From: Herbaspirillum sp. ST 5-3
GTDB taxonomy: Bacteria; Pseudomonadota; Gammaproteobacteria; Burkholderiales; Burkholderiaceae_D
Length of the DNA stretch: 64,000 bases
Reading direction: 5' to 3'
Assembly (NCBI RefSeq): GCF_004804275.1
Contig: NZ_STGI01000003.1
Location: 1-64,000, forward strand
Each line of letters opens with the position of its first letter. Positions within the stretch are counted from its first letter, which is position 1. Made by a program: the position numbers and the translations under genes. Of this stretch, positions 43,509 to 52,625 are shown in pieces. The notes under the pieces are model-generated. The model was not told the DNA's origin, ran no database searches, and worked only from the letters and a program-made list of their open reading frames with translations.

Positions 43509-44279
43509 TTAGCCCCTGAGCTTCTTGAGGAAGCGCTGCGCATCCCTGGCGAAGCGCGGCGAGCGGCGCTCGACATACTCCAGTGCGTAGTCCAGGCTCA
43601 CGTCGCCCGCCGTTGCGACAAATGCGTCCGATGCATAGCACAGGCCGGCGTTACATGGAGAACTTTGCGCGCCGTCGCGCACCAAGACGAAGGTCGGGGT
43701 GACGGTGACGGCAAAGCGGTCGAACGCTTGCGGATCGACCTGAAACGCCACCTTTCTTTCGCCGATCAGTTGCTGCGCACGCACGACGGTATCCCGCAGC
43801 GACCCGTTGACGAGTCCCCGGATCACCAGTGCTGCCTGGGCTTTTGCGGCCTGGTCGACCAGGCGCTGCAGCGTCGGTTGCGGCATCGAGAAGCTGATGA
43901 AGACCATCAGCGCCGGGCCGGAATGGAGAGACTGGGCGGCGGCAATTCGATCGGCATTGGCTTCATAGCCTTTGGCCAAGGCTTCCAGGTCGATGGGGTG
44001 CGATGTTTTCGGTTGTGGCAAGGCATCGAGGTTGGGAGCGGATGGAATTGGCACGCGGCTCAATTCGAGATCGCTCGGTGTCCGATACCTGTTCCGGGCG
44101 CGCTCGATCTCCTTATCCGAAATGGTTGGCTGGCTGCGCCGGGCGCGTTCGATGTCGGCATCAGTGATGGAGGGGGCGGCTTGCGCCCATGAGACTGACA
44201 GGCCGCCCGTTGCCGCAAACAAGACGACGGACGTGATCGCCGCGTGGATCCGGCGGGAGAGGAAGTTAAAAGCCAACAC
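43509..44279 (-). CDS. trbC: TrbC, F-type pilus assembly protein
   Basis: A 256-residue protein with signal peptide (SVVLFAATGGLSVSWAQA) and a TrbC_Ftype domain (ALMVFISFSMPQPTLQRLVD; PTFVLVRDGAQ). It starts with GTG behind AAGGA and overlaps the 3' end of traU by 14 bases. TrbC is periplasmic and works with TraW in pilus assembly. The N-terminal third has the repeated segment DADIERARRSQPTIS/DKEIERARNRYRTPS. Confidence 0.88.
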   Translation of the reverse strand: MLAFNFLSRRIHAAITSVVLFAATGGLSVSWAQAAPSITDADIERARRSQPTISDKEIERARNRYRTPSDLELSRVPIPSAPNLDALPQPKTSHPIDLEALAKGYEANADRIAAAQSLHSGPALMVFISFSMPQPTLQRLVDQAAKAQAALVIRGLVNGSLRDTVVRAQQLIGERKVAFQVDPQAFDRFAVTVTPTFVLVRDGAQSSPCNAGLCYASDAFVATAGDVSLDYALEYVERRSPRFARDAQRFLKKLRG

Positions 44280-45282
44280 AGCAATTCCTTTTTCTGAAGA
44301 GCATATAAGCGAAGTCTTCCCCCTGCACCGGATATTCCTTGCCGGCGCCCCATATCACGGTCGTGCGGCCGAATGGCTGGCAGCATTTGCCGTTCTCCTT
44401 GTCGGTGTTCGGGATCGGATACGTCAGCTGGGTCTTATAGGCGGTTTTGTCCATCACAGGCAGGAAGTACGGACCGCATAATCCTGCCTGGCCGTGCCAG
44501 CCCCACGCGAGCAACTCGCGATGCATCTTGGCGGTGAGCCGTTGCGCCATCAGCGCCGAGGTGCGTACGCCGCCCATATGCACGGCCGACTGGCCGTCGA
44601 GCGGATAAATGCTGCCCTGGCATCCCGCGCACCAGAACAATTCGTTGAGTCCGAAGCCGACTGATGCCGCGACACAATCGGCGGCACAGGCCGCCACTGC
44701 GATTGGATTGGCGAACAGCACGGCGTCCGGATTCAGGATCAATGTCAGCTCATCGTCGTTCCACAGCGGGTCGACTTCGGTCAGGTAGGCCAGATCAAAG
44801 GAACCGTGCTCCAGGCACGGAAAATCCGCCACCACCTCCAGCCAGTACATCACGGGATTCACATAGAAGTGCGCTTGGTAGAAGCTGTTCTGGTCGCCGT
44901 CGCCCTCGGAACGCGTGAAACGCGCACCTTCCGGCGCAGGGATGCCCGGATCGAGGTTCACGCCGCCCAGCGAAGTCAGGCAAAACGGCTTGCGGACCGC
45001 TTCCACGTGGCGGGCCGGCTCCCAAAAGCCGATTGACAGCCCAATGGTCGGGTTCACCCCGCAGCTGCAGAGCGGGCTAGTCGGATTGGGAATGTCTTCT
45101 TGCCCGCCGTAATTCGCAACCGTCGCGCCGCCGATGGAAATGGGCAGAATGCAACTCCAGCAGATGTCGGTGATCGGGTTCGGGAACTTGCCGGTGCAGG
45201 TAGCCATGCCGGCGCCCTGGGCCGTGAATGAAAGACTAAGGCTGGCCAGCGCCAGGATGAGGGTAAGAAGGCGCCGTCTCAT
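44266..45282 (-). CDS. traU: conjugal transfer protein TraU
   Basis: A 338-residue secreted protein rich in cysteines: signal LLTLILALASLSLSFTAQG, then ATCTGKFPNPITDICWSCIL and FWCAGCQGSIYPLDGQ. TraU of F-type systems is periplasmic and needed for DNA transfer more than for pilus growth. Its start shares one base with the traW stop (TGATG). The C-terminus ends KRNCCVGF. Confidence 0.92.
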   Translation of the reverse strand: MRRRLLTLILALASLSLSFTAQGAGMATCTGKFPNPITDICWSCILPISIGGATVANYGGQEDIPNPTSPLCSCGVNPTIGLSIGFWEPARHVEAVRKPFCLTSLGGVNLDPGIPAPEGARFTRSEGDGDQNSFYQAHFYVNPVMYWLEVVADFPCLEHGSFDLAYLTEVDPLWNDDELTLILNPDAVLFANPIAVAACAADCVAASVGFGLNELFWCAGCQGSIYPLDGQSAVHMGGVRTSALMAQRLTAKMHRELLAWGWHGQAGLCGPYFLPVMDKTAYKTQLTYPIPNTDKENGKCCQPFGRTTVIWGAGKEYPVQGEDFAYMLFRKRNCCVGF

Positions 45283-45905
45283 CAGAGCACCAGCTCGTCG
45301 ATGCGAAGGCGCAAGCCTTCCTGTGACACGATCGCGGGCACTTGCGTGATCTTGAAGCGCTTCGTCAGCAAGCCTTGCTGGTCGTAATAGACCGGTATCC
45401 GCCAGGATTTCATCAGGTCGAGATAGGAGCCGCCGACCAGGATCGGTTTCACCCGGCCATGATAGTGGTCGATCAACGCGCGGGCACGCTCCACCTGGCG
45501 CTGGTCACGGCCATCAAAGAACAGCAGATGCTTTGACATCGACACCACCTCCAATGGGTTCTTGCGCGTACCGGCGGCAAACAACAAGTGCCCCTTGTCA
45601 TCAAAGATATTGCGGTCTAGCACAAAGGTCGGGTCGTAGTAGAACGTGCGCGCGGTGTCACCAGGCTGGAGACCGGACAGCGGTCTCGGGTGGACGACCG
45701 CATCAATGCCCCGCATGCGCGCCTGCTGTTCCAGGCGACGCAGCTCGCCGCTGCGTTCCTTGTCACGCAGGCGCTGGCTGATCATTTCCAGAAAGTGTTG
45801 TTCGCCGATCGGATAGACCGGGCCGATATTGCCCAGATTTTCCGCGCGACCGCCGATACAGCAGGCGACGAGCAGGGCGGCCAGCAAGGTGTGATGGGCT
45901 GCCAT
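45282..45905 (-). CDS. traW: conjugal transfer protein TraW
   Basis: A 207-residue protein with a short signal (LLAALLVACCIGGRA) and the TraW features NLGNIGPVYPIGEQ and FYYDPTFVLDRNI. The C-terminal half (LLFFDGRDQRQVERARALID) resembles TrbC-like domains that join TraW and TrbC in some systems. It acts in the periplasm in pilus assembly and ends one base into traU. Confidence 0.9.
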   Translation of the reverse strand: MAAHHTLLAALLVACCIGGRAENLGNIGPVYPIGEQHFLEMISQRLRDKERSGELRRLEQQARMRGIDAVVHPRPLSGLQPGDTARTFYYDPTFVLDRNIFDDKGHLLFAAGTRKNPLEVVSMSKHLLFFDGRDQRQVERARALIDHYHGRVKPILVGGSYLDLMKSWRIPVYYDQQGLLTKRFKITQVPAIVSQEGLRLRIDELVL

Positions 45906-45908
45906 TGC

Positions 45909-46235
45909 TTATCCGCGCGGCGAGCAGGAAATGGAGGATTCGAGCACGCGTCGTGTTCCGCTATCCTGTTGATAGGACGCGCGGATCATCCCCATCAGCA
46001 CCGGATCGCCATCGCCGTCTGCCACGGCGCGCCGCAGTTCGCGTGTCGTCAATTCCCGGCCGCAGCGGCGGCGAAACGCCTGCAGATAGGATTGCGCGCC
46101 ATCGCGTGCCGCCGGTGAAATGTGGGCGAGCGCGTCCAGATACACGTCCATCGGGATGTCGACCCGGTAGTCGGGTTGCTGCGCCAGCGCGACATGAGTG
46201 GCACACGCAAGAACAACAGCCATCGCATGTTTCAT
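45909..46235 (-). CDS. hypothetical secreted protein of the tra operon
   Basis: A 108-residue protein with signal MAVVLACATHVALA and a helical mature part (ALAHISPAARDGAQSYLQAF) with two cysteines (RRRCGRELTT and SISCSPRG). It sits between the S26 peptidase and traW with a 3-base gap to traW. I do not recognise the family; its place suggests a small periplasmic partner. Confidence 0.6.
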   Translation of the reverse strand: MKHAMAVVLACATHVALAQQPDYRVDIPMDVYLDALAHISPAARDGAQSYLQAFRRRCGRELTTRELRRAVADGDGDPVLMGMIRASYQQDSGTRRVLESSISCSPRG

Positions 46236-46247
46236 GGGATTTACCCC

Positions 46248-46841
46248 TTAAAAGAGTGGTTTGACGATCGCGACGATCTGGTCCGCCCGTACCAGGCCGC
46301 TGGCCTGGTAACGCGAATCGAAACTGTCGGGGCTGGTTCCTTGCACGTAGTAATGACCGGGCGGGATCACCATCTCAGGAATCGGTGCCAGCGCACGCCC
46401 GGCGACACTGTGTGTCTTGGCCCATCCCATCTCCATGCCATTCAGATAGATATGTCGGTCGTGCACGGTGATGCGATCGCCTGCGACGCCGCGGATTACC
46501 TTGAAAAACGGCTGATTTTTGAGGCCCGGGTAGTGCTGCTGCGCTTCGCCTGCGAATGAAAACACGATGAAATCGCCGCGCTTGAAGCGCGTATGGCCGT
46601 GTTGAACGACTGCGACCGTGTAGGGCAGGCTCGGCGTCACATTGAATAGCACCGGCAGGCGTGGCGTCGGATCGATAAAGACGCGCACGAACGCGAGACT
46701 CCAGATTGCCAGCAGCGCCAGGTACACGAGCCAGCGGCGCCGGACGTGGCGCCAGAAGTCGCACAGGCCGGTAGTGCGGCGTGCCACCCAGCTGGCTAGG
46801 GACGGCGATGTATCGGGCGTGTTGGTGGCTATGGTCATCAT
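46248..46841 (-). CDS. S26-family signal peptidase of the transfer system (TraF/TrhF type)
   Basis: A 197-residue protein with one N-terminal span (WLVYLALLAIWSLAFVRVFI) and a type I signal peptidase domain. Likely catalytic residues are Ser71 (NVTPSLPYT) and Lys114 (FFKVIRGVAGD), and GTSPDSFDSRY fits the last conserved box. Such enzymes mature or cyclise pilin in conjugation systems, so TraA is the likely substrate. Its ATG overlaps the trbI stop. Confidence 0.88.
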   Translation of the reverse strand: MMTIATNTPDTSPSLASWVARRTTGLCDFWRHVRRRWLVYLALLAIWSLAFVRVFIDPTPRLPVLFNVTPSLPYTVAVVQHGHTRFKRGDFIVFSFAGEAQQHYPGLKNQPFFKVIRGVAGDRITVHDRHIYLNGMEMGWAKTHSVAGRALAPIPEMVIPPGHYYVQGTSPDSFDSRYQASGLVRADQIVAIVKPLF

Positions 46842-47191
46842 AGGTCGACCTTTTTTTTCAACAGTGGGGTCAGGTCCACCACGTTCGGCCGGCTGCCGAC
46901 TACCGTGGCTTTCACGACGACCAGGCAGTTGCAGTCGCGCGGCAGCTCATCCAGCGCCACCGGCAGACGTTGCGCGAACTGTTTGGCAAGCGTCATGGCT
47001 TGTTGGCGCTCATCGTCGGTGCCGCCGTGGGTCAATAGCTGTGCGAACTGGGCTTCCTTGGCGCGGTACACTTCGCCGATATCGACCACGCCGACTTGCT
47101 GCGACGGGCGGAAGATGAGACGGTCATAGAGCACAAGCGCAATGGCGACGACAACGATCGTGAAAGTCAGATTGGCAATGAACGGCCTCAT
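46838..47191 (-). CDS. trbI: TrbI family F-type conjugation protein
   Basis: A 117-residue protein with one N-terminal span (NLTFTIVVVAIALVLYDRLI) and the domain start VGVVDIGEVYRAKEAQFAQL typical of F-type TrbI. It is bound to the inner membrane and affects pilus outgrowth and retraction. It is coupled to traC on one side and to the S26 peptidase on the other through ATGA overlaps. Confidence 0.82.
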   Translation of the reverse strand: MRPFIANLTFTIVVVAIALVLYDRLIFRPSQQVGVVDIGEVYRAKEAQFAQLLTHGGTDDERQQAMTLAKQFAQRLPVALDELPRDCNCLVVVKATVVGSRPNVVDLTPLLKKKVDL

Positions 47192-49767
47192 GATTCATAT
47201 CCCCGGCGGCGCAGCACTTCCTTGATCGCCTCGTCGATACTGAGGCCCTGGGCGCGCAACTGGTCGATCGGCTCGTTGTCTTCGAGCTTGTTCGAGAACA
47301 GCAGGTGCGTGGCCGGATCGAGCACCAGGCGCGCGACACCTTCGCCGACCGGCGACGAGATGTACAGTTCGGAAAACGCCCCTGGTTCGGTGCGCAGCGA
47401 GTGCAGCAGGCGCTTTTTCGATTCGTCCATCGTGAGCCGCCCCTTGCGGTCGAGCATTTCGATCGATTCCTTCTTTTGCCGCATCAGGAATACCCAGTCG
47501 GAGCAGTTGAATGCCGCCTCCATCTGCGCCGAGCCGTAGTAGTCGTCGGCGCTCTGGGTCGCGGTGCCGAGCGCCCCGCCATACTTGCGTGCGCGGCGCG
47601 CGGCTTCCTCAACCACCGCGGCCTTGACCGGGTCGTCGGCGCCGATGTCGCCGAGCTGCTGCTTCAACTCGTCGATGAAGAAGACTTTCTTGCGGTTGCG
47701 TGTCAGATACATCTCGCCGGTGATCTGGTACATCAACAGGATGTTGACGACCGCATGCAGGTCGGGCTTGCGTTTCAATTCCTCGTTTTCAATGACGATG
47801 AAGTCGTTGGAAAAGTCGATGTTGCTGCGCCCCTCAAAGAAGCGCGCGTACTGCCCGCCCTTGGCATAGGGATTGAGCATCACGGCCAGATCGCGGATGC
47901 GCGAATCGTTGATCAGACCCAACTCTTCGATCGTGCCGCTCTTGAACGCGTCGCGCAGTCCCGTGATCGTCAGATCCTGGCCGTATTCACGGAAGAGTTT
48001 CAACGTCATCGCCGAGATGGCCTTGTACTGCACCTCTTCCAAACGATGCTGCATCGATGCCATTTTGGAAATGGCGGGCACCAGCATGTCGATGTCTTCG
48101 TTGATATCCACTACCGACGAGTAGGGATTGAGGCAAATATCCGTATCGGGACGGAATTCGATATAGGTGCCCTTGGCTTTGCGGCAGAGCTTTTCAAACG
48201 AGCGCCCCAGGTCGAGCATCCACACCTTGGCGCCAATCGCGCGGTACGACCATGCCATTTCGTTCAACAGCACGGATTTGCCGGAGCCGGGCGCGCCGAC
48301 CACCGCGAAGTTGTAGTTGCCGAGGTCGTTGTCGTACAGGTCCAGGGTCATCAACTGGCCGCGGCGGCCGCCGAACACGAGAGTCGGTGTACGGGTGCCG
48401 CGCCATTCGGCCACCAAGGGCGCTAAATGAATCGCGTTGGCCATCGTCTTGCGCGTCACGCGGCGCATTTTCTTCAGGTCGGCATGGAGGTTTTCCGAGA
48501 GCGTCATCGGCAGGCAGGCGAGGAGCGCCTGGCGGTGCTGGTACACGTCGGCATTGAGCTCAAAACCGCGCGAGCGCCAGATTGCATTGGCGGTTTCCGT
48601 CGCGGACGCGGCTTTCGCCGGCGGCGTGAAGATCGCCAGCTGGTGGTACATGCTGACCAGCGCGCCGCCGACATCCATCGCGTCGGCCGCAGCGTTCCAG
48701 TCTTTCAGTTTCTTGCCGACATCGGGCATCACAGCGGCCATCTTGCTCTGCGCATTTTGCGTGGCACGGACGTGATTGGCAGTGACCGCCGTTCTGGTGG
48801 TGTTGGTGTCCAGGATGTGCACGCCCATGGTCAACAGGAACGGTGCGCTGTACTGCAATGCCGGCTGCATCAGGTCGCCGATCAGTGCCCCCATCTGCCA
48901 CAATGCGAAGCGTTCCGGGAACGACTTGATCGAATAAAACCTGGCTTCGAGGATGTTGGGATTACCTTCCTTGAACAGCTGCAGGCCTTGTGGCGTGGCG
49001 TCCTGGATGGTGTCGAAGTCGACGATCTGATCCCGGATCTCGCGGCCGTCGTCATAGTGCAGGTCGGGCGCATCGGTGTTACAAATCCGGTCCGGATTGG
49101 TGAACAGCGCGCACCAGTTGATCAGGTCGGACGCGTCGCATACACGGTTGGGCAGCGAAGCCGATTTCAGCGTGCTTGCCATCGACTCGCGCAACGCCAT
49201 CAGTTCCTCGCGTTTGTTCAGATCATCTGCGCTCGCCGGAAACGCGACGCTCATCATCAGACGAAAGTCGCGGATCGTGAAATGAAACCCCGTCGTCAGT
49301 GACTTTTGCGCGCCCCGTAGCAGATGGGCGACTCGTTGCCGCGCCAGGTTGCGGAACAGGTTGTCGTTGCGTGCCGGCCTGCCGTGGCGCTTGGCCTTGT
49401 CGGCTTGATCCTCATCCTCCATGCGCAGGTTCGCGTAGCGGCGCAATTGCTCGCGTACATGTGGGGATGCGAACAGGTGAAATTGGATGCCGCATCCCTT
49501 CGGGCAGGACACGTACAGCGAGATCAGCACTTCGACCATCTGATCGTCGGCGCCGGACTGGGGCATCAGCTCCAGCATGAATCCGATGTTGTCGCGATTC
49601 ACAAAAATCCGCTCATCCGGGATGTAGGCAGAATACGGCAGCCAGCTGGCGAATTGATCCGCAGGTGATTCATCAGGGCGGGCAAGACCAAAAAGGCTGC
49701 CGATGCCCTCCTGCAGGGCGGACGAGCTGCCTTCCAATAGTGAATGGATGCGCAAGGCGTTGAACAT
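47188..49767 (-). CDS. traC: conjugal transfer ATPase TraC
   Basis: About 859 residues, the VirB4-type ATPase that powers pilus assembly at the inner membrane. Walker A is GAPGSGKSVLLNE near residue 490, and FFIDELKQQLGDIG suits Walker B. An N-terminal TraC_F domain (LPYSAYIPDERIFVNRDNIG) precedes it. The ATG at 49767 follows TTGGAG; a TTG four codons earlier is also open. Length matches F-type TraC. Confidence 0.93.
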   Translation of the reverse strand: MFNALRIHSLLEGSSSALQEGIGSLFGLARPDESPADQFASWLPYSAYIPDERIFVNRDNIGFMLELMPQSGADDQMVEVLISLYVSCPKGCGIQFHLFASPHVREQLRRYANLRMEDEDQADKAKRHGRPARNDNLFRNLARQRVAHLLRGAQKSLTTGFHFTIRDFRLMMSVAFPASADDLNKREELMALRESMASTLKSASLPNRVCDASDLINWCALFTNPDRICNTDAPDLHYDDGREIRDQIVDFDTIQDATPQGLQLFKEGNPNILEARFYSIKSFPERFALWQMGALIGDLMQPALQYSAPFLLTMGVHILDTNTTRTAVTANHVRATQNAQSKMAAVMPDVGKKLKDWNAAADAMDVGGALVSMYHQLAIFTPPAKAASATETANAIWRSRGFELNADVYQHRQALLACLPMTLSENLHADLKKMRRVTRKTMANAIHLAPLVAEWRGTRTPTLVFGGRRGQLMTLDLYDNDLGNYNFAVVGAPGSGKSVLLNEMAWSYRAIGAKVWMLDLGRSFEKLCRKAKGTYIEFRPDTDICLNPYSSVVDINEDIDMLVPAISKMASMQHRLEEVQYKAISAMTLKLFREYGQDLTITGLRDAFKSGTIEELGLINDSRIRDLAVMLNPYAKGGQYARFFEGRSNIDFSNDFIVIENEELKRKPDLHAVVNILLMYQITGEMYLTRNRKKVFFIDELKQQLGDIGADDPVKAAVVEEAARRARKYGGALGTATQSADDYYGSAQMEAAFNCSDWVFLMRQKKESIEMLDRKGRLTMDESKKRLLHSLRTEPGAFSELYISSPVGEGVARLVLDPATHLLFSNKLEDNEPIDQLRAQGLSIDEAIKEVLRRRGYES

Positions 49768-49802
49768 GAATGTCTCCAATTGAGTTCCAGGCGATTGGAT
49801 GG

Positions 49803-50432
49803 TTACTTGTCGTCCTCGGCTGGCGCGCGCTCGCGAAGGGAGTCAATCGCGCGGGCAAGCGGAGTGCCTGCCGAGTCGCCGGCCGTGGATGGCCGCAGCA
49901 CCGGTGATTGGGTATCGGACTGGACCGTGGACGCCGGTCGTGGGGCGGGTGGTCTGATCGGCGCATAGGCATCACGAATGCGCCGCTGCGCGTGGTCGAG
50001 TAACCAATGACCGTTGTCAGTTTGAACATAGACGTAGCTTTGGTCGTTCAGGTCGTGGTCGAGGTCTTCCCACGGCTTGACCCACAGACGCAACACGCGC
50101 GGCTGTGCCCGTAGCGCTTGCGGCGTAAAGTCTGCGGCGGGAATGCTTGGAGCTATGGCCGGGGTTATCCGCGCGGCGGTTAGCGCCGGTTGTGTAGCGC
50201 CGTCGGAGGAATGGTTTTGCCGGCCTTGCCGCTGGCTCGGCAGGTTGTTCCGGAGCGCGTTGGTGTAATTTCCGGAAACGGAATCGCATTTCACGCCCTC
50301 GGGCGCCTTGCAACCGTATTCGGACGAACCGCCCAGACCCGACATGTTGGCGCAGCCGGCAAGCGTGAAGGCCGCTGCCATTGAGATCGCAAAGTGAGCG
50401 TTACGCACTACGCGCATCGTCAAAAGTTTCAT
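49803..50432 (-). CDS. traV: conjugal transfer lipoprotein TraV
   Basis: A 209-residue protein with a lipobox at FTLAGCANMSGLG and TraV-like Cys pair (YGCKAPEGVKCDSVSGNY). TraV anchors the TraB/TraK ring to the outer membrane. The C-terminal part (LRLWVKPWEDLDHDLNDQSY) is typical of the family. Its ATG overlaps the stop of the DsbC-like gene (TAATG). Confidence 0.88.
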   Translation of the reverse strand: MKLLTMRVVRNAHFAISMAAAFTLAGCANMSGLGGSSEYGCKAPEGVKCDSVSGNYTNALRNNLPSQRQGRQNHSSDGATQPALTAARITPAIAPSIPAADFTPQALRAQPRVLRLWVKPWEDLDHDLNDQSYVYVQTDNGHWLLDHAQRRIRDAYAPIRPPAPRPASTVQSDTQSPVLRPSTAGDSAGTPLARAIDSLRERAPAEDDK

Positions 50433-51223
50433 TACAGCTTCTCCTTTGGTGAGGTCGCCGCACCGTTCGCCTGTTTCGCGGCTGCCGACAACCGGGATGC
50501 GATTTCCGCTGCGTTGGTATAGCCATCGAAGCGCCGGCCATCGGCAAAGACCATGGTCGGCGTGCCGCGCACTTTCAGACGCTGGGCCAGCAGCAGGTTG
50601 CGCTCAATCGGATTCGCGCAATGTGGATCGGGATTGAGCAGGGAGGTGTCGCCGGCCAGCATGACCTGGCGCCAGGCTTTGCCGCGGTCGGCTGCACACC
50701 AGATCGCGACTGGTTGTGCGCTGCCCTGGAACGGCACCAGGAAGGTGTAGAGCGTGACGTTGTCCAGGCGGTCGAGCTCGGGCTCCAGGCGCTTGCAGTA
50801 GCCGCAGGATGGATCAGAAAACACCACCAACTGACGCTCGCCGGCGCCCTTGACCGTCTTGAGCGCGTCTGCCAACGGCAGTTGCTCAATAAAGATCTTC
50901 TGCCCATCACCATCGGCCTCCTGCGTGTGCTGCACGTCTGAGCTGGCGAGCTTGGGGGCGGTAAGGTCTTGCATTGCCACGGTGTCGAACAGGCGGCCAA
51001 ACAGGATGTATCGGGTATTCCTGCCGGAGACGAATGCGACATTCGACCCCATCCAGACCTCGTACAGCCCGGCAATCGGGGTACGCGACACGCTGGTAAA
51101 GCGGGTATTCGGATGCGCTTTTTTCAGCGAGGCCAGCACATGCTCCTCGTCGGGCGTCGCCCATGCAGTTGTGGTGGCGACGGCTGCAGCCAGCGCGACA
51201 GCGACGTAATTAATAGTCATCAT
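50432..51223 (-). CDS. DsbC-like disulfide isomerase of the transfer operon
   Basis: About 263 residues with signal peptide (YVAVALAAAVATTTAWA), an N-terminal dimerisation part (ASLKKAHPNTRFTSVSRTPI) and a thioredoxin domain with CGYC (VFSDPSCGYCKRLEPEL). It would correct disulfides in Cys-rich periplasmic transfer proteins such as TraU, TraN and TraH. Several ATGs are clustered; the one at 51223 has the best spacing to GGAAGGA. It overlaps the traB 3' end by 14 bases. Confidence 0.88.
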   Translation of the reverse strand: MMTINYVAVALAAAVATTTAWATPDEEHVLASLKKAHPNTRFTSVSRTPIAGLYEVWMGSNVAFVSGRNTRYILFGRLFDTVAMQDLTAPKLASSDVQHTQEADGDGQKIFIEQLPLADALKTVKGAGERQLVVFSDPSCGYCKRLEPELDRLDNVTLYTFLVPFQGSAQPVAIWCAADRGKAWRQVMLAGDTSLLNPDPHCANPIERNLLLAQRLKVRGTPTMVFADGRRFDGYTNAAEIASRLSAAAKQANGAATSPKEKL

Positions 51224-52625
51224 CGTTGCCATTCCTTCCATAGCTGTCTTCGTGTTGGGCGTCGCGCTGCGCGAGCGAGGTGGGGCGGTTCCTGTTCGAC
51301 TCGCCGGAATCGATGCGCACGCCCTTGGTAATCACGACATCGACCTGACGGCCAGCGTCGATTTCGATCACCGGGAAGGATTGCTCGGCAAGGCGGATGT
51401 AGTACTGGGCCAGGCGATCCATGGCGCGGCCGACGCCGGCGCCGATGCCGCGCTCGATCTGCTCGCGCGTGCCGCCTTCGGTGGTGGCAACCGTCCCGAA
51501 GGTGGAGGTGGAGACAGTCGTGCCGGCCTGGTAAAAACCCTGCCCGATCCCGCTCACGATGCCGGCGGTGAGCGCATTGGCCAGCATCTGGCCTTGCTTG
51601 GTGACCAGGCGGCCGCGCATACCAACCTTGCCGTCTTCGCCATACACGCTGCCCTGGATCTTGACCTCCAATGTCGATCCGTCATTGCGTACGCAAGACA
51701 GGTTTTCGGTGCGCAGATACGCGCGTTCCGAACTGATATCGCCATAGCCTGCCGCGATGACAAAGCACTCTTTCACGTCGGAACGGAACCGGTTCGGCAA
51801 CACGGCGTTGTCGGCCAGGCGAATTAAGACCGGATGCGGGTTCGACTGAGACTGGCCCCCAGTTGGCGCATCCAGGCCACCCAGCAGGATGCCGCGGGTG
51901 AAACTGACCGGCAGGTAGGTGTCGACGGTGCCGGACTTCGTGTCGCCGTCCTTATTGGTCGCGCCCGTAGATGCGCCTGGAGCCGGTGCCGGTTTGGCGG
52001 CAGTGCCGACGGCAACGCGCACCAGCACAGGAACATCGAACGCCGACGCTGCGTTGCCGGGTACGCCAGCCGGCATGCCTGCCGTTGTCGCGCCGCGCGG
52101 AGTAGGCGGCTGCGGCGGCAGGCCCTGGCCGGATAAGGCTGCTGCCGGCGGATAGTTGGCGGGCGGCGCGACCGGCGCGGAGCGCATGCCGCCAGCCGGC
52201 GTTCCTGAAGGCGTTCCCAGTGACGAGCTGCTGTTGGTTGCTTGCGATGCGGCGGTTTGCTTTTGTTCGAATTCGGCAAAACGGCGCAGGATGTTGTCTT
52301 CGAACGCTTTGCGATCGGCGTTGATCTTCGTCTGTTCCTGCTTGTCGGCGTCGTATTGCGCGAGTTTCTTGCCTGCCGTGCCGACCCATTGGTCAACCGG
52401 ATTGACCTGCTGGCCGCCGGCCATCACGCCGATATTGGTCACGGTTGCAGGCAGAACGCTGCTACTGGCTATTGCCGTCGTCTTGGAGCGGTGATCAGTC
52501 AGCGCGAAGACTGCCCACAGTGCGCTGATACCGACCGTCATGATCGACCCGAGCATCGCGAATTGGCGCTGCTTGGGCGAAAGTTTGTCGAGCGCTGATT
52601 TCAATGATGAGGGAATTGCCATCAT
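51210..52625 (-). CDS. traB: conjugal transfer protein TraB (VirB10-like)
   Basis: A 471-residue protein with a single N-terminal span (AMLGSIMTVGISALWAVFAL), a coiled segment (KQEQTKINADRKAFEDNILR), a Pro/Ala/Gly-rich linker and a C-terminal TrbI/VirB10-type beta domain (VYGEDGKVGMRGRLVTKQGQ). It spans the envelope and links the inner-membrane ATPase level to the TraV/TraK outer ring. Translation appears coupled to traK and to the DsbC-like gene. Confidence 0.92.
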   Translation of the reverse strand: MMAIPSSLKSALDKLSPKQRQFAMLGSIMTVGISALWAVFALTDHRSKTTAIASSSVLPATVTNIGVMAGGQQVNPVDQWVGTAGKKLAQYDADKQEQTKINADRKAFEDNILRRFAEFEQKQTAASQATNSSSSLGTPSGTPAGGMRSAPVAPPANYPPAAALSGQGLPPQPPTPRGATTAGMPAGVPGNAASAFDVPVLVRVAVGTAAKPAPAPGASTGATNKDGDTKSGTVDTYLPVSFTRGILLGGLDAPTGGQSQSNPHPVLIRLADNAVLPNRFRSDVKECFVIAAGYGDISSERAYLRTENLSCVRNDGSTLEVKIQGSVYGEDGKVGMRGRLVTKQGQMLANALTAGIVSGIGQGFYQAGTTVSTSTFGTVATTEGGTREQIERGIGAGVGRAMDRLAQYYIRLAEQSFPVIEIDAGRQVDVVITKGVRIDSGESNRNRPTSLAQRDAQHEDSYGRNGNDDDY